DNA of 64,000 nt from Pseudorhodoferax sp032153935 (GCF_964253035.1 NZ_CAXUQL020000001.1:4650001-4714000); one strand, 5' to 3'. Counted from the stretch's first letter, positions 32,260-41,658 are shown. Numbers and translations: made by a program. The notes: generated by a model from the sequence alone, not told the origin.

Positions 32260-34789
32260 AAAGGTCGGAGAGATCTACTACGACGTCACCCTGGACACCC
32301 GGGGGATGATTGACGGACAGCGCAGGGTCAGCCGCGAGCTCGAAAGTACCAACCGAACACTCACGGCCGCTGCCGCTGCGGTGGCGGCGCTCGCTGCTGC
32401 CTATGCCTCGCTGCATCTCGCCAAGCTTGCCGACGAGTTTCGCCTTCTGGGCGCGCGGGTTGAGGTGGCCGCGGGCAGCATGGAGTCGGGGTCGGCCGCA
32501 TTCGCCGAGCTAGTCAAGATCAGCCGGCAGACGCAGAGCAGCCTGGCCGGCAACATCGAGGTGTTCACCCGCCTTAACCAGTCCATCCTGCAGATGGGCG
32601 GCACGCAGCGCGACACGCTGATCGTGACGGAACTGCTGGCCAAGGCCATCAAGGTCTCTGGCGCGTCGGCCGTAGAGGCCAAGGCGGCCATGCTGCAGTT
32701 CGGCCAGGCCCTCGGGTCTGGAAAGCTGCAGGGTGACGAGTTGCGCTCGCTGATGGAGACCGCGCCGTACCTGATGCGCCAACTGGCGGACGGCATCGGC
32801 GTGCCCGTCGGCGCCCTCAAGAAGCTAGGCGAGGAAGGCAAGCTGACCGCGGATGTCGTGACCAACGCACTGACGCAGGCCGCGGCCAAGATCGACGCCG
32901 ACTTCAAGAAGTTTCCCCAGACGATCGAGTCCGCAATGGTCGTGGCGCAGGACTCGGCGGCGCTGGCTGCGCTGAAGTTCGACGAGTTGAGCGGGAGCAG
33001 CGCCGCGCTCACCGGCGTGGTGAAGGGCGTGGGCGAGGTGCTGGACAAGCTCGCAGACCAGTTCGGCGCGGCCAACGACGAAGCCGGAACGCTCGGGCGA
33101 AACACCGCAGTCAAGGGCTGGGCGGACACTTCCCGGGAGGCGATTTCCTACCTCATCGACGCGGCCGATGTCGTGTGGCAGACCCTGAGCGTGCTGGGCC
33201 GCAACGTCGCATTTGTGTTCACGGGAGTTGGCAAGGAGATCGGCGGCATTGGTGCGCAGGTCATGGCGGTGCTGCGCGGCGACTTCGCGGGCGCCAAGGC
33301 GATCAGCGATGCAATGGTCGCCGACTCCGAGCAGCGGCGCAAAGCCCTGGACGCGGCCGACGCCAAGACGCTGAGCCGTGCGAAGACTGCGGGGCAGGCC
33401 ATGCGCGATGCCTGGGAGCAGGGCGCAGGCGGCGGGCGCGGCTCTGTCAACCCGACGCCTGCGGCATCGAAGCTCAAGCCTCCCGTCGTGGAGGAGAAGA
33501 AGCCCAAAAAGGCGAAGGCCGAGAAATTCGATGAGGAGGCCTACATGGCAAGCCTTCGCATCGCGCAGGCCTCCGAGATCAACGTGGTCAACGAGACCGA
33601 GACCGAGAAGCTGCGCATTGCGAAGAAGAACCTGGACGAGAAGAAGATCAGCGAAACCGCATACGCCGAGGCCGTCAAGCTGATCAACCAGGCAGCCGAA
33701 GATGATCGCGTCAGGATCATGGCCAGGGCGCAGGAGAAGATCGACAGAGACCGCGAGAAGTCCGATAAGGAGGCGGCCGACGCACGCGAGAAGAACAAGC
33801 GCGAGCAGGAAAAGGCCATCGAGTACGCGGCCAACTTGACCCGGGCGATCAACCCCGTCGACGCACTGCGCCAGGAGTACGAGGCCAAGCTGCAACTGGT
33901 CACGCAGTACGAAGGGCTGATGGCCCAGGCCGGCGTGGACATTACCGAGCAGGGCCTGCTTGCGCGCGCGCAGCTCGAAAGCCAGTACCAGCTGCAGCGG
34001 ACGGCCCTGGCCGAGCAGACGTTCCGGTCGCAGAACGAGGCGAACGCATTCCTGATCGACTCGCTGAATGCGCTGAGCTCGTCGGCCACCGGCACGATCA
34101 TGGGCCTGATCGACGGCACCATGACCGCACAGGAGGCGATGCGCGGCCTGGCTACCACGGTGCTGAACGAGGCCGTCAGCGCGCTCGTGCAGATCGGCGT
34201 GCAGCAGGTTAAAAACGCGCTGCTGGGCGATACGCTGGCGGCGGCCGACAAGGCGAAGAAGGCGGCGAACGGTGCCGTCTACGCCGCGAGCATCGGTGCG
34301 CAAGTCACCGGCATGAGCGCGCTTGCCGCACAGAACGCTTTCGCGGCCACCGCTGCTATCCCGATCATCGGCCCGGCGCTGGCGCCGGCTGCCGCCGCAG
34401 CCGCCGGCGCAGCTGCGGCCGGCCTGGGCGCGCCCGCACTGGCCACCGCGCCGCTGGCCGGCGCGCGGCAGTACGGCGGACCGGTGTCGGCCGGCGGCAT
34501 GTACCGCGTCAACGAGACCGGCGCCCCGGAGATGTTCACCGGCTCCAACGGCCAGCAGTACATGCTCCCGACCAAGTCGGGCCAGGTTACGGCGGCCGAT
34601 CAGGTCGGAGGCAATCCGGAGTGGAAGATCATCATCAACCAGGCCCCGCCGGGCACAACCGCCACGGTCGACCAGACCGAGCGGACGGTCAAGATCGCCA
34701 TCGGCGAGATCGCAAGCCAGTTCCGAAGCAATGAGGGAGAGGCGTGGTCCGCGCTGCGCGGCGCGTCGAACGTGCGCGGCGCGCTCTGA
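32252..34789 (+). CDS. Tail tape measure protein
   Basis: 845 aa from GTG at 32252. Residues about 70-210 match the tape-measure N-terminal domain (GSGKLQGDELRSLMETAPYL, KLTADVVTNALTQAA). A long central coiled coil and an Ala-rich hydrophobic region (about 670-740) follow. The C terminus has QYGGPVSAGGMYRVNETGAP, usual for this family. Length sets the tail length, predicting a tail of ordinary siphovirus size. Confidence 0.93.
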   Translation: MSEKVGEIYYDVTLDTRGMIDGQRRVSRELESTNRTLTAAAAAVAALAAAYASLHLAKLADEFRLLGARVEVAAGSMESGSAAFAELVKISRQTQSSLAGNIEVFTRLNQSILQMGGTQRDTLIVTELLAKAIKVSGASAVEAKAAMLQFGQALGSGKLQGDELRSLMETAPYLMRQLADGIGVPVGALKKLGEEGKLTADVVTNALTQAAAKIDADFKKFPQTIESAMVVAQDSAALAALKFDELSGSSAALTGVVKGVGEVLDKLADQFGAANDEAGTLGRNTAVKGWADTSREAISYLIDAADVVWQTLSVLGRNVAFVFTGVGKEIGGIGAQVMAVLRGDFAGAKAISDAMVADSEQRRKALDAADAKTLSRAKTAGQAMRDAWEQGAGGGRGSVNPTPAASKLKPPVVEEKKPKKAKAEKFDEEAYMASLRIAQASEINVVNETETEKLRIAKKNLDEKKISETAYAEAVKLINQAAEDDRVRIMARAQEKIDRDREKSDKEAADAREKNKREQEKAIEYAANLTRAINPVDALRQEYEAKLQLVTQYEGLMAQAGVDITEQGLLARAQLESQYQLQRTALAEQTFRSQNEANAFLIDSLNALSSSATGTIMGLIDGTMTAQEAMRGLATTVLNEAVSALVQIGVQQVKNALLGDTLAAADKAKKAANGAVYAASIGAQVTGMSALAAQNAFAATAAIPIIGPALAPAAAAAAGAAAAGLGAPALATAPLAGARQYGGPVSAGGMYRVNETGAPEMFTGSNGQQYMLPTKSGQVTAADQVGGNPEWKIIINQAPPGTTATVDQTERTVKIAIGEIASQFRSNEGEAWSALRGASNVRGAL

Positions 34790-34793
34790 GCGC

Positions 34794-35198
34794 CTACTTC
34801 CGCGGCTGATCGACCGTGGCGGGCTGGATCTGGCCGGCGGCGGCGCCCATGCCGCTGCCCATGGCGCTTGAGGAGCTGGTCGTGTCAATCAGCCTGTCGG
34901 CCGCGTCAAACCTGAGCGTCGCAGTGTTCGTCGACGAGTCCGAGCCGCCCGCAAACGCGCCAACTACCGGAATGAAGGTGGCTGGCCGCACCTTGGCTTC
35001 GTAGTAGCTGTAGACGACGATCGACGTTCCGTCAGCCAGGCGCATCTGCATGGTCGGAGCGCCGAGCATCGCAAGCACCTGGGCCTTGGTCGTCTCGCCC
35101 GCCTTGAGGCTGGTCAGCTGATCGTCGGTGACCTTGACGCCGCCGGCCGCGCAGGCGGCGAGGGCTACCGAGACGACGGCGATGGCGAGGGTTCTCAT
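34794..35198 (-). CDS. BamE/SmpA-like lipoprotein on the opposite strand (prophage cargo)
   Basis: 134 aa. The signal peptide MRTLAIAVVSVALAAC ends in the lipobox LAAC. The mature part reads TDDQLTSLKAGETTKAQVLAMLG, like the G.T..qV..lLG helix of BamE/SmpA-fold lipoproteins, followed by strands and a Ser/Gly tail. It lies between tape measure and minor tail genes, transcribed against them. Phage-borne outer-membrane lipoproteins often block superinfection; that role is inferred. Confidence 0.8.
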   Translation of the reverse strand: MRTLAIAVVSVALAACAAGGVKVTDDQLTSLKAGETTKAQVLAMLGAPTMQMRLADGTSIVVYSYYEAKVRPATFIPVVGAFAGGSDSSTNTATLRFDAADRLIDTTSSSSAMGSGMGAAAGQIQPATVDQPRK

Positions 35199-35245
35199 GG
35201 GTGTGGCGACGGATGGCGGTGGCCGCGAGTCTACGGCAGGGTGCC

Positions 35246-35260
35246 GCTCCGTAGCATGGG
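35246..35260 (+). promoter_or_regulatory. Late-gene start-associated repeat, copy 4 (variant)
   Basis: GCTCCGTAGCATGGG. TAGCAT ends 6 nt before the GTG at 35264. It follows the reverse-strand lipoprotein gene. Confidence 0.6.
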
Positions 35261-35263
35261 CAG

Positions 35264-35740
35264 GTGCCCATCCCAGCCTATCCCGCCCACCTGCCGGCCC
35301 TGCTGAGGGCGACGAAGATCCGCAGCCAGGCGCCAGCGTTCTCGATCTACGAGCCACGCCGCGGCTATGGGTACGCCCAGGCCGTCGGCACCGATGTCCC
35401 GGTATTTTGGGACGGGGAGTTCCGCTTCGCGCCTTCGGAGGCCGTCGTATTTCAGCTCTGGCTCAAGACCGCGTTGTTGGGCGGTCTGCTCGAGTTCACT
35501 ATGCCGATCCTCACAGAGTTTGGCCTGCTCGAGCACGTTTGCCGATTCCTGCCGGACAGTCTTGCAGACGCGACCGAGCAAGCAGGGGTCTACACCTACA
35601 AGGTAAAGATCATGGCGCGCGCGCAGGTGTTCCCCGACGGCTACCTCGGTGCTGCCGACCTCATCATCGGCCTGCCCGACTGGCCGAGCTGGCTCGATCC
35701 CCTGGACCGCGCTATTAACGTCGAGATGCCGGAGGCCTGA
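35264..35740 (+). CDS. Minor tail protein
   Basis: 158 aa, GTG start preceded by the repeat motif. RGYGYAQAVGTDVPVFWDGE and VYTYKVKIMARAQVFPDGYL are consistent with minor tail proteins upstream of the DUF1833 gene. Role in the tail tip is inferred from position. Confidence 0.7.
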   Translation: MPIPAYPAHLPALLRATKIRSQAPAFSIYEPRRGYGYAQAVGTDVPVFWDGEFRFAPSEAVVFQLWLKTALLGGLLEFTMPILTEFGLLEHVCRFLPDSLADATEQAGVYTYKVKIMARAQVFPDGYLGAADLIIGLPDWPSWLDPLDRAINVEMPEA

Positions 35741-36219
35741 TGGACAAGAAGGAGTTCTGGTCCACGAAGAACCCGGGGCCGCAGTACGAGGCGGTCGTGT
35801 TCACGAATTCCGCCTTCGCGGCGCCGATCCGCCTGGTGTCCAACGTCTTCGAGGCAGTTTCGCTAGGCGGCCATGTCCACCAGCCGGTGCCGATGACCAT
35901 CAAGCCGCCGGACAAGACCAGCACAACTGCGAAGCTCACGCTCGCATTCCCGCGCAACGTCGTCGGGCGCGAGTTCAAGCGGCAACTGGGCCTGCTGCGC
36001 GCCGCCGGCACGCGGGAGCCGATCGCCGTGCAGTACGCCGTCTACTTTGACGATCTGGCCGCCCCGAAAGTGGCTTGGCAACTGTTCGTGGCGGAGGATG
36101 GCGGTGTGGCGTTCAACGCGGAGGCCGTGCAGGTGACAGCCACCGTGGACAACCCAGCGCGGCGCTCGGGCGCCATCATCTACGAGCCCGGGGTTTTCAC
36201 TGGGCTGGAGCTGATCTAA
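35740..36219 (+). CDS. DUF1833 minor tail protein
   Basis: 159 aa. FPRNVVGREFKRQLGLLRAA and VQVTATVDNPARRSGAIIYE match DUF1833. It shares one nucleotide with the previous stop. Tail tip component. Confidence 0.8.
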   Translation: MDKKEFWSTKNPGPQYEAVVFTNSAFAAPIRLVSNVFEAVSLGGHVHQPVPMTIKPPDKTSTTAKLTLAFPRNVVGREFKRQLGLLRAAGTREPIAVQYAVYFDDLAAPKVAWQLFVAEDGGVAFNAEAVQVTATVDNPARRSGAIIYEPGVFTGLELI

Positions 36220-36224
36220 CCTCG

Positions 36225-36239
36225 CTCCCTAGCATGGGG
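36225..36239 (+). promoter_or_regulatory. Late-gene start-associated repeat, copy 5
   Basis: CTCCCTAGCATGGGG. TAGCAT ends 7 nt before GTG at 36243. The ATG in GCATGG (36234) is an alternative start. Confidence 0.6.
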
Positions 36240-36242
36240 CGG

Positions 36243-36656
36243 GTGCCGGATCTCCTGACCCCCTCTCAGTTCGCAGCTCGCGCAGTTGGCATCCCGTGGA
36301 TCCGCTGGCGATCCGACTTCGACGGCATGGACTGCTTCGGCTGCATCGTGCTGTACCACCGGCACGTTCTCGGGGTCGAGCTCGGCGAGGTGCCGGCAAC
36401 CGATATCGGCGCAGGCTTCCGCGCCGCGGCTGGCTGGCGAGAGTGCGAACCCGAGGCTGGCGTCACGTGCTTCATGGCTTGGCGGAACGGCGCGCCAGCG
36501 CACTGCGGCGTGCTCCTGACGCCCACCGAAGTTCTGCACTCCGAGGGCAGCCAGGATCACCCCGGGAGCGTGCGCGTGTCGCGCCTGGCCGTCGTGCAGA
36601 GGATCTACGGCCAGATCAAGTTCTACCGCTACACCGATGCTGACGATCCTCAATGA
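36243..36656 (+). CDS. NlpC/P60-type tail assembly protein (gpK-like)
   Basis: 137 aa. The catalytic Cys is in DGMDCFG, the His in NGAPAHCGVLL, the classic NlpC/P60 pair. These peptidoglycan-cleaving tail proteins sit before the tip protein. GTG 36243 is chosen by analogy with the other motif-preceded starts; ATG 36234 would add three residues. Overlaps the next gene by 20 nt. Confidence 0.8.
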   Translation: MPDLLTPSQFAARAVGIPWIRWRSDFDGMDCFGCIVLYHRHVLGVELGEVPATDIGAGFRAAAGWRECEPEAGVTCFMAWRNGAPAHCGVLLTPTEVLHSEGSQDHPGSVRVSRLAVVQRIYGQIKFYRYTDADDPQ

Positions 36657-39081
36657 CCCCACGGGCGCTCTGGGCCTGCAGCGCCACGCCTGGGACTACG
36701 GCCTCACCATCCAGCAGAACATTGAGCGGCACTTGCAGAGCGGTGGCGGCGCCAAACTGCTGTTCAACGGGATCGAGGCCGACCCGCTGACCGATCCGCG
36801 CATGGACGCCAGGCCGTCCATTGCGGACTTCGTGACCGTCGTGCGCCGGCCTGAGGGCTTCGACCCAATCACCTGGCTGTACATCGCCGTCGCGGCATTG
36901 GCGGTGGCCACGTACGTCCTTATGCCGAAGCCGCCAGGAGCTGGCGGGGTCGGCAAGGACAGCCCGAACAACAGCCTCACCGGCCAGACCAACGTTGCGC
37001 GGACTTACCAAGCCATCCCCGACGTCTACGGCTACCGCCGCGTCTGGCCGGACCTCATCCAGCCCAGCACAGTCGAGTACATCGACCAGATCAAGTACGT
37101 GACGGAATGGATGTGTGTCAGCCGCGGCGTCGGCACCATCTCGAATGTCCAGTATGCCGAGACGCCGCTAGGCGACATCGAGGGCGCGAGCTACGAGGTG
37201 TTTGCGCCAGCGCCGTCGGCTGGCTATGCCGAGTTCAGCACCACCACGCTGAGCGACGTGCTGGAGACCTTCGCGAGCGAGGAGGTGAACGGGCAGGAAT
37301 TGGAGTACCCGGTCGCATATCCCGCAGTGCAGACGATTGGCTCGTTCTCGGCGCTGCTGGGTGCGACGACTTTCACCGTGACAGTTCCAGACGCGCCATC
37401 ACTGAGCCTTCTCAAGGCTATGGCCCCCTCTGGCTCGGCGGCGGTGTCGTTCTCATACACCCCGGACGAAACATTTAGCGCTGCATGCGTGGTGTTAGCG
37501 GTTTCGGTTGTCTCTGGGAACACGACATTCACCTTCAGCAGCCCGTCCTGGGCGGCCGACACGGCCGAGTCAGGCGTTCTGTTCACCCTTCGCCCCATCG
37601 GGCAGACCTCGACCACGCTCGGCCCGTACACCTTGCCCGTGGACGGCCAGCGGCTGCGCTGGAGCACCGTGTTTCTGCGCGGCCTTAGGGGGTCGGTGAC
37701 GATCCGGGCGGAATGGTGGAAGGTTGACGGCTCGGGGGTCGAGGTTCCTGGCACGCGAGAGCACCAAGACAACACCTACACAGCCGACACGTACGACCAG
37801 CGCTTCTACACCAACGACGCCACGCCCGTCGGAGGAACCGGCCGTTACCGAGTCCAGTTCACGCGCACGACGCTGCAGATCGGCGAAAGCGGCGCCGATG
37901 TCGCGAAGCTGGAGGAGCTGTACGCGGTTCGGCACTACGTCGAGAAGGTGCTTCCGGGGGTGACGGTTCTGAGGGTCACAACGAAGGCGACGATCGAGGC
38001 GACAGGCTTCAGCGATCGGAAGTTCAATCTGCGCTGGCTTCGCCACGTGCGGCAGTTGGACTCCGATGCGGTGAGCGAGTCGCGCAACTTCGCGCGGGCG
38101 ATCGCGCACATCTGGACCCTGGCCGGCAACAGCATGGACGAGATCGACACCGACAAGCTCGCCACCATCAACGCGGAGCTGGGGGAGACGTCGCCGCTGC
38201 TGTCGTTCGACATGAGCATCGACGATGCGGACATGAGCCTGGGCGAGCGCCTGCAGCTGGTGGCCGATTGCGCGCGTTGTGTGGTGTGGCGCGACGGGAC
38301 AAAGTGGACCTTCACGCGGGACCAGGCGCGCGCTTACCCGGAGCTGCAGCTGGACTACCGCAACCTGGCCATCGGAGGCGAGTCGGCGATCAGCTATGCC
38401 GCGCACCTCCCGGCATCGAATGACGGCGTTGAGATCGAGTACGTCGACGAGGCGAGCCAGTCGAAGAAGGCCTATGTGCGGATGGATGTCTCGTCTGGGA
38501 CGGTGGTCCTGGGGCTGAGCAGGAGCCCGAAGAAGATCAAGCAGCCAGGATGCGTGACGCTAGCTCAAGCCACGAACCGTGCGCAGTTAGAAGCGCGCCG
38601 CATTCTGTATCAGCGCGTCAGCGTCAGCGACACCGCCTTGAGTGATGGTGGCTCTCTCGGCCGCGGGTCGCTCGTCCGATGGGTCGACCCCAACGACTTC
38701 GCAGGAGACGACGGTCTACAGGCCGGCGAGGTCTTGACCATCTCTGGCGTCGTGATCCAGACCAGCGAGCCAATCGACTGGAAAGGGGCGAGCGAAGGAC
38801 GGATGCTGTTTACGGGTGCGAATGGCGCCTATCTCGGCGCACCTGTCGCCTGCTACCCGGATGCGGGCGGCGTCCGCGTGCCGAGCCTGCCGCAGGGGGT
38901 CTACACCGCTGGTGCTGATCGCCAACTCGGCAGTCGCTATGCCTTCGCGGTTGGCCTGACTGAGGCCGAGATCGAAGCCTCCGGTCTGTACACGGTCACC
39001 GACATTCGAGCCGTGGACAAGAACAGCTGCTCCCTAGCATTGGTCGAATATGACGAACGAATCTACGAGGCCGATGCATGA
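36637..39081 (+). CDS. Tail tip / host specificity protein (TipJ-like)
   Basis: 814 aa. LTILNDPTGALGLQRHAWDY, one membrane-like helix at about 85-105 (ITWLYIAVAALAVATYVLM), GQTNVARTYQAIPDVYGYRR then repeated beta domains match host specificity/tip proteins. The TCCCTAGCAT copy at 39031-39040 lies in its last codons, 38 nt before the next start. Confidence 0.88.
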   Translation: MLTILNDPTGALGLQRHAWDYGLTIQQNIERHLQSGGGAKLLFNGIEADPLTDPRMDARPSIADFVTVVRRPEGFDPITWLYIAVAALAVATYVLMPKPPGAGGVGKDSPNNSLTGQTNVARTYQAIPDVYGYRRVWPDLIQPSTVEYIDQIKYVTEWMCVSRGVGTISNVQYAETPLGDIEGASYEVFAPAPSAGYAEFSTTTLSDVLETFASEEVNGQELEYPVAYPAVQTIGSFSALLGATTFTVTVPDAPSLSLLKAMAPSGSAAVSFSYTPDETFSAACVVLAVSVVSGNTTFTFSSPSWAADTAESGVLFTLRPIGQTSTTLGPYTLPVDGQRLRWSTVFLRGLRGSVTIRAEWWKVDGSGVEVPGTREHQDNTYTADTYDQRFYTNDATPVGGTGRYRVQFTRTTLQIGESGADVAKLEELYAVRHYVEKVLPGVTVLRVTTKATIEATGFSDRKFNLRWLRHVRQLDSDAVSESRNFARAIAHIWTLAGNSMDEIDTDKLATINAELGETSPLLSFDMSIDDADMSLGERLQLVADCARCVVWRDGTKWTFTRDQARAYPELQLDYRNLAIGGESAISYAAHLPASNDGVEIEYVDEASQSKKAYVRMDVSSGTVVLGLSRSPKKIKQPGCVTLAQATNRAQLEARRILYQRVSVSDTALSDGGSLGRGSLVRWVDPNDFAGDDGLQAGEVLTISGVVIQTSEPIDWKGASEGRMLFTGANGAYLGAPVACYPDAGGVRVPSLPQGVYTAGADRQLGSRYAFAVGLTEAEIEASGLYTVTDIRAVDKNSCSLALVEYDERIYEADA

Positions 39082-41186
39082 CCACGCCGACTTCTAACCC
39101 GGTTCCGAGCAGTAGCGTCGTCGACCTGTTGTTCAACGCCGAGAAGATGGATGAGGTGGTCAACTCGGCTGCCCCCACTTATCTTGATCGGTTTGGGCAG
39201 GCCAGGCTAACCGCCCAGGGCGCGGTTGACACCATCAAGAGCATCACCATGCGCGGAGCATGGGCGGCCGGCACTGCCTACGCGGCGAAGGATCTGGCGC
39301 TGGTGTCGGGCACTTGGTACATCGCTGTCGAGCCGCACACGTCGAGCGCTGCCTTCGCGACAGATGCCGCCAAGTGGCGGGTCTATCAGGGCATCATGGC
39401 CTCCACCCTGGCGGCGGCCAACGGAGCCTCGAACATCGGCTTTCAGCGGCCTGAGGCTGGCGCAGTGCTGCTGACTCTGCTCGCCAAAATGCTCTCCGTT
39501 CGCCCCGGCCTGGTGGACTTCGGCGGCGTAGCTGACGGTGTCACGAGCGCATCTGCCGCCATCGAGGCACTGGCAGCGATCGCCGACACGGTGCGCATCG
39601 ATGGACCGGTGGTGGCCACCACCACTACTCCCGCCGAGGTTGCCGACGTGACGTTCCGCGGCGAGGGCTCGCTGTCCGGCATCTATGGCAAGCGCGTGAT
39701 TCCCGACAACGCTGCGGGCGACAGCTTGTTCGCGGCCGACCTGGTGCCGGCCCGGCATCTGCGGCGGTTTTGCGCCGCCGCGTCTCCAGTTGCGGTCCTG
39801 GTCGGCGACAGTCTGAGCACGTTCTTTGCGAACAGCATCGCGCGCAGCGACATGCTGTCTGAAGTGCTGCGCACGACGATGCGCGACCAGGTGCCCCGGC
39901 TCACATTTCACAACCGCGCCGTCGGCGGGACGACCTACTCAAACTTCCTCGGCACGTTGGCGTCGGGCGCCGCCAGTTGGTACACGAACACCGCGCAGCT
40001 GTGGTCCACCTACGTGCAATCGCTGGCGCCTGACTTGGTGATCCTCTCTTGGGGCATGAACGACTCGTTCAATGTGCGCGTCCAGGCAATGAAGAACACC
40101 ATCGACCACATCCAGAGCTGGTCAAAGGTCCCGTCAATCGTGGTGTGCACAAACCTCGTCCCAGGACTTGCATCGACCGACTTCCCGGAAGGACAGGCCG
40201 GCCAGGAGTCGCGCGACAAGGCGGCTGGTTTGATTCGTTCTTACGCGAAGTACCGAGGCGTGGGGCTGATCGACCTGCACCGCAAAGGACGGATGGTCCG
40301 TGACGGGTTTGACCCCCTGTCTAGCGTCATGACGCGGGGCGACACGATCACGGCGGTGGCGAGCGGTGCGACCTATGTTGCGACCGGCACTAGAAGAGTC
40401 ACTGACTACAAGGCCCGGATTCGTTTTGATTCTTCCGCCATGAGCCTCGCGCAGTGGGTGACATGCAAGACCGGACCAGGTGCCACCGACTTCCTTCAAA
40501 TTCAAAAGGTGGATGGCGCCAACATTCGAATCTCGGCCTACTGCGGGGACATCGATAACCTGGCCTATCAGAGCCAGAACTACTCCCACACCCTGCCAGC
40601 GGGAACTGACTACCACTTGACCGTGGAGGTGTCGGCCAACACAGTTGTGGTCTACACGGACTACGACGCTCAGTTCGGCGCCACCAACGCTCCGGTCGCT
40701 ACCTTCCCCCGCGTGGCCCTTGGGGGCGAGTTCGTGCCGTCCGTGCAGGACAACGCTGGCCACGTTCTCTACGCTGTGGACTACAGCTATGGCGAGCAGC
40801 GCGTGAACGTGCCGTCGGTCACCAATTCGCTACTGTGGGGTGACGGCACAAGCGCCATCGATGTGCACGGCGGATCGGGCTGGAACCACCCCGGCGGCTT
40901 CGCGGCTTCGCAGATCTACCGGCCCGTCATCCAGGGCATTAAGTGGTGGGAGCCCATCGCGCCGTCCGGCTCCATCGCGTTGGCCTCGGGCATAACCTCG
41001 ATCACCGTGCCATTCCCGGCGGACGAGGCCAGCACCGCCTACAACATTACCTATGCCATCGAGGGCAACGACATCGGCGTGCGGCACTTCGTGCAGGCGA
41101 AGGATCTGGGTTCTTTCCGCATCGCCTTCTCGGGCGCGACGACCGCACCTGGTGGTCTGGTGTGGCGCATGGACCGGCAGTACTGA
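39078..41186 (+). CDS. Tail spike with SGNH/GDSL esterase domain
   Basis: 702 aa. An N-terminal tail-attachment part with AAWTAGTAY-like AWAAGTAYAAKDLAL is followed by the SGNH hydrolase: VAVLVGDSLST (Ser245), the Gly block, then GMNDSF (block III). A lectin-like insertion of about 130 residues (430-560) interrupts the domain before GWNHPGG (His604). The usual Asp three residues before the His is replaced by Gly. Probably removes acetyl groups from capsule or O-antigen. ATGA overlap with the tip gene. Confidence 0.82.
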   Translation: MTTPTSNPVPSSSVVDLLFNAEKMDEVVNSAAPTYLDRFGQARLTAQGAVDTIKSITMRGAWAAGTAYAAKDLALVSGTWYIAVEPHTSSAAFATDAAKWRVYQGIMASTLAAANGASNIGFQRPEAGAVLLTLLAKMLSVRPGLVDFGGVADGVTSASAAIEALAAIADTVRIDGPVVATTTTPAEVADVTFRGEGSLSGIYGKRVIPDNAAGDSLFAADLVPARHLRRFCAAASPVAVLVGDSLSTFFANSIARSDMLSEVLRTTMRDQVPRLTFHNRAVGGTTYSNFLGTLASGAASWYTNTAQLWSTYVQSLAPDLVILSWGMNDSFNVRVQAMKNTIDHIQSWSKVPSIVVCTNLVPGLASTDFPEGQAGQESRDKAAGLIRSYAKYRGVGLIDLHRKGRMVRDGFDPLSSVMTRGDTITAVASGATYVATGTRRVTDYKARIRFDSSAMSLAQWVTCKTGPGATDFLQIQKVDGANIRISAYCGDIDNLAYQSQNYSHTLPAGTDYHLTVEVSANTVVVYTDYDAQFGATNAPVATFPRVALGGEFVPSVQDNAGHVLYAVDYSYGEQRVNVPSVTNSLLWGDGTSAIDVHGGSGWNHPGGFAASQIYRPVIQGIKWWEPIAPSGSIALASGITSITVPFPADEASTAYNITYAIEGNDIGVRHFVQAKDLGSFRIAFSGATTAPGGLVWRMDRQY

Positions 41187-41195
41187 GGAGTGGCC

Positions 41196-41315
41196 ATGGC
41201 CACGAGGCAAGTCGTCGACCTGAGCAAGTGGGTAGAGCAGGCCTGCGCGCTTCCACTCAAGCCGCCCACCCAGTCGGCTCTTCTTTCGCCTGAAAGACCC
41301 TCATGCCATGACTAG
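41196..41315 (+). CDS. Short phage protein, 39 aa
   Basis: ATG 5 nt after GAGGAG. Reads MATRQVVDLSKWVEQACALP and ends at TAG in the start of the next gene. The strong ribosome-binding site argues for translation. Function unknown. Confidence 0.5.
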   Translation: MATRQVVDLSKWVEQACALPLKPPTQSALLSPERPSCHD

Positions 41316-41658
41316 CAAGACCCGTCCAATGCCGCTTGACGCGGCGCACCACGACACCAACCAAGGGCGTCGCTTCATGAAGTTCGATCCGACCGTCAAC
41401 ACGGGGACCATTCTGCAAATCGCCACGATGGTGGTCGTCGGGGCGATCGCATTCGCCACGTTGCGCGGCGAGCTGATGACGCAGAAGGTCGAGATTGAGG
41501 CCAACCGGCTGACCGCCGAACGCGAGAACAGGCGGAACGAGGACTCCTTGAAGGAGTTGAAGGCCGACATGCGCGAGCTCCAGAAGTCGATGAACGACAT
41601 CAAGGAGGGTGTCGCGATCCTGCGCGGGCGCGCCGCTGACGTGGGGTCGAAGCGATGA
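41308..41658 (+). CDS. Membrane-anchored coiled-coil protein in the lysis region
   Basis: 116 aa. A single hydrophobic helix (ILQIATMVVVGAIAFATL) and then a coiled coil (ENRRNEDSLKELKADMRELQ). Similar proteins precede holins in several phages. A lysis or tail role is inferred by position. An internal ATG (MKFDPTVNTG) could be an alternative start. Confidence 0.6.
   Translation: MTSKTRPMPLDAAHHDTNQGRRFMKFDPTVNTGTILQIATMVVVGAIAFATLRGELMTQKVEIEANRLTAERENRRNEDSLKELKADMRELQKSMNDIKEGVAILRGRAADVGSKR

Noticed and set aside
39031..39040. TCCCTAGCAT in the last codons of the tail tip gene as a start-associated copy
   Set aside because: The core matches perfectly but the next start is 38 nt away, outside the 6-8 nt window; kept only as an additional copy of the sequence.
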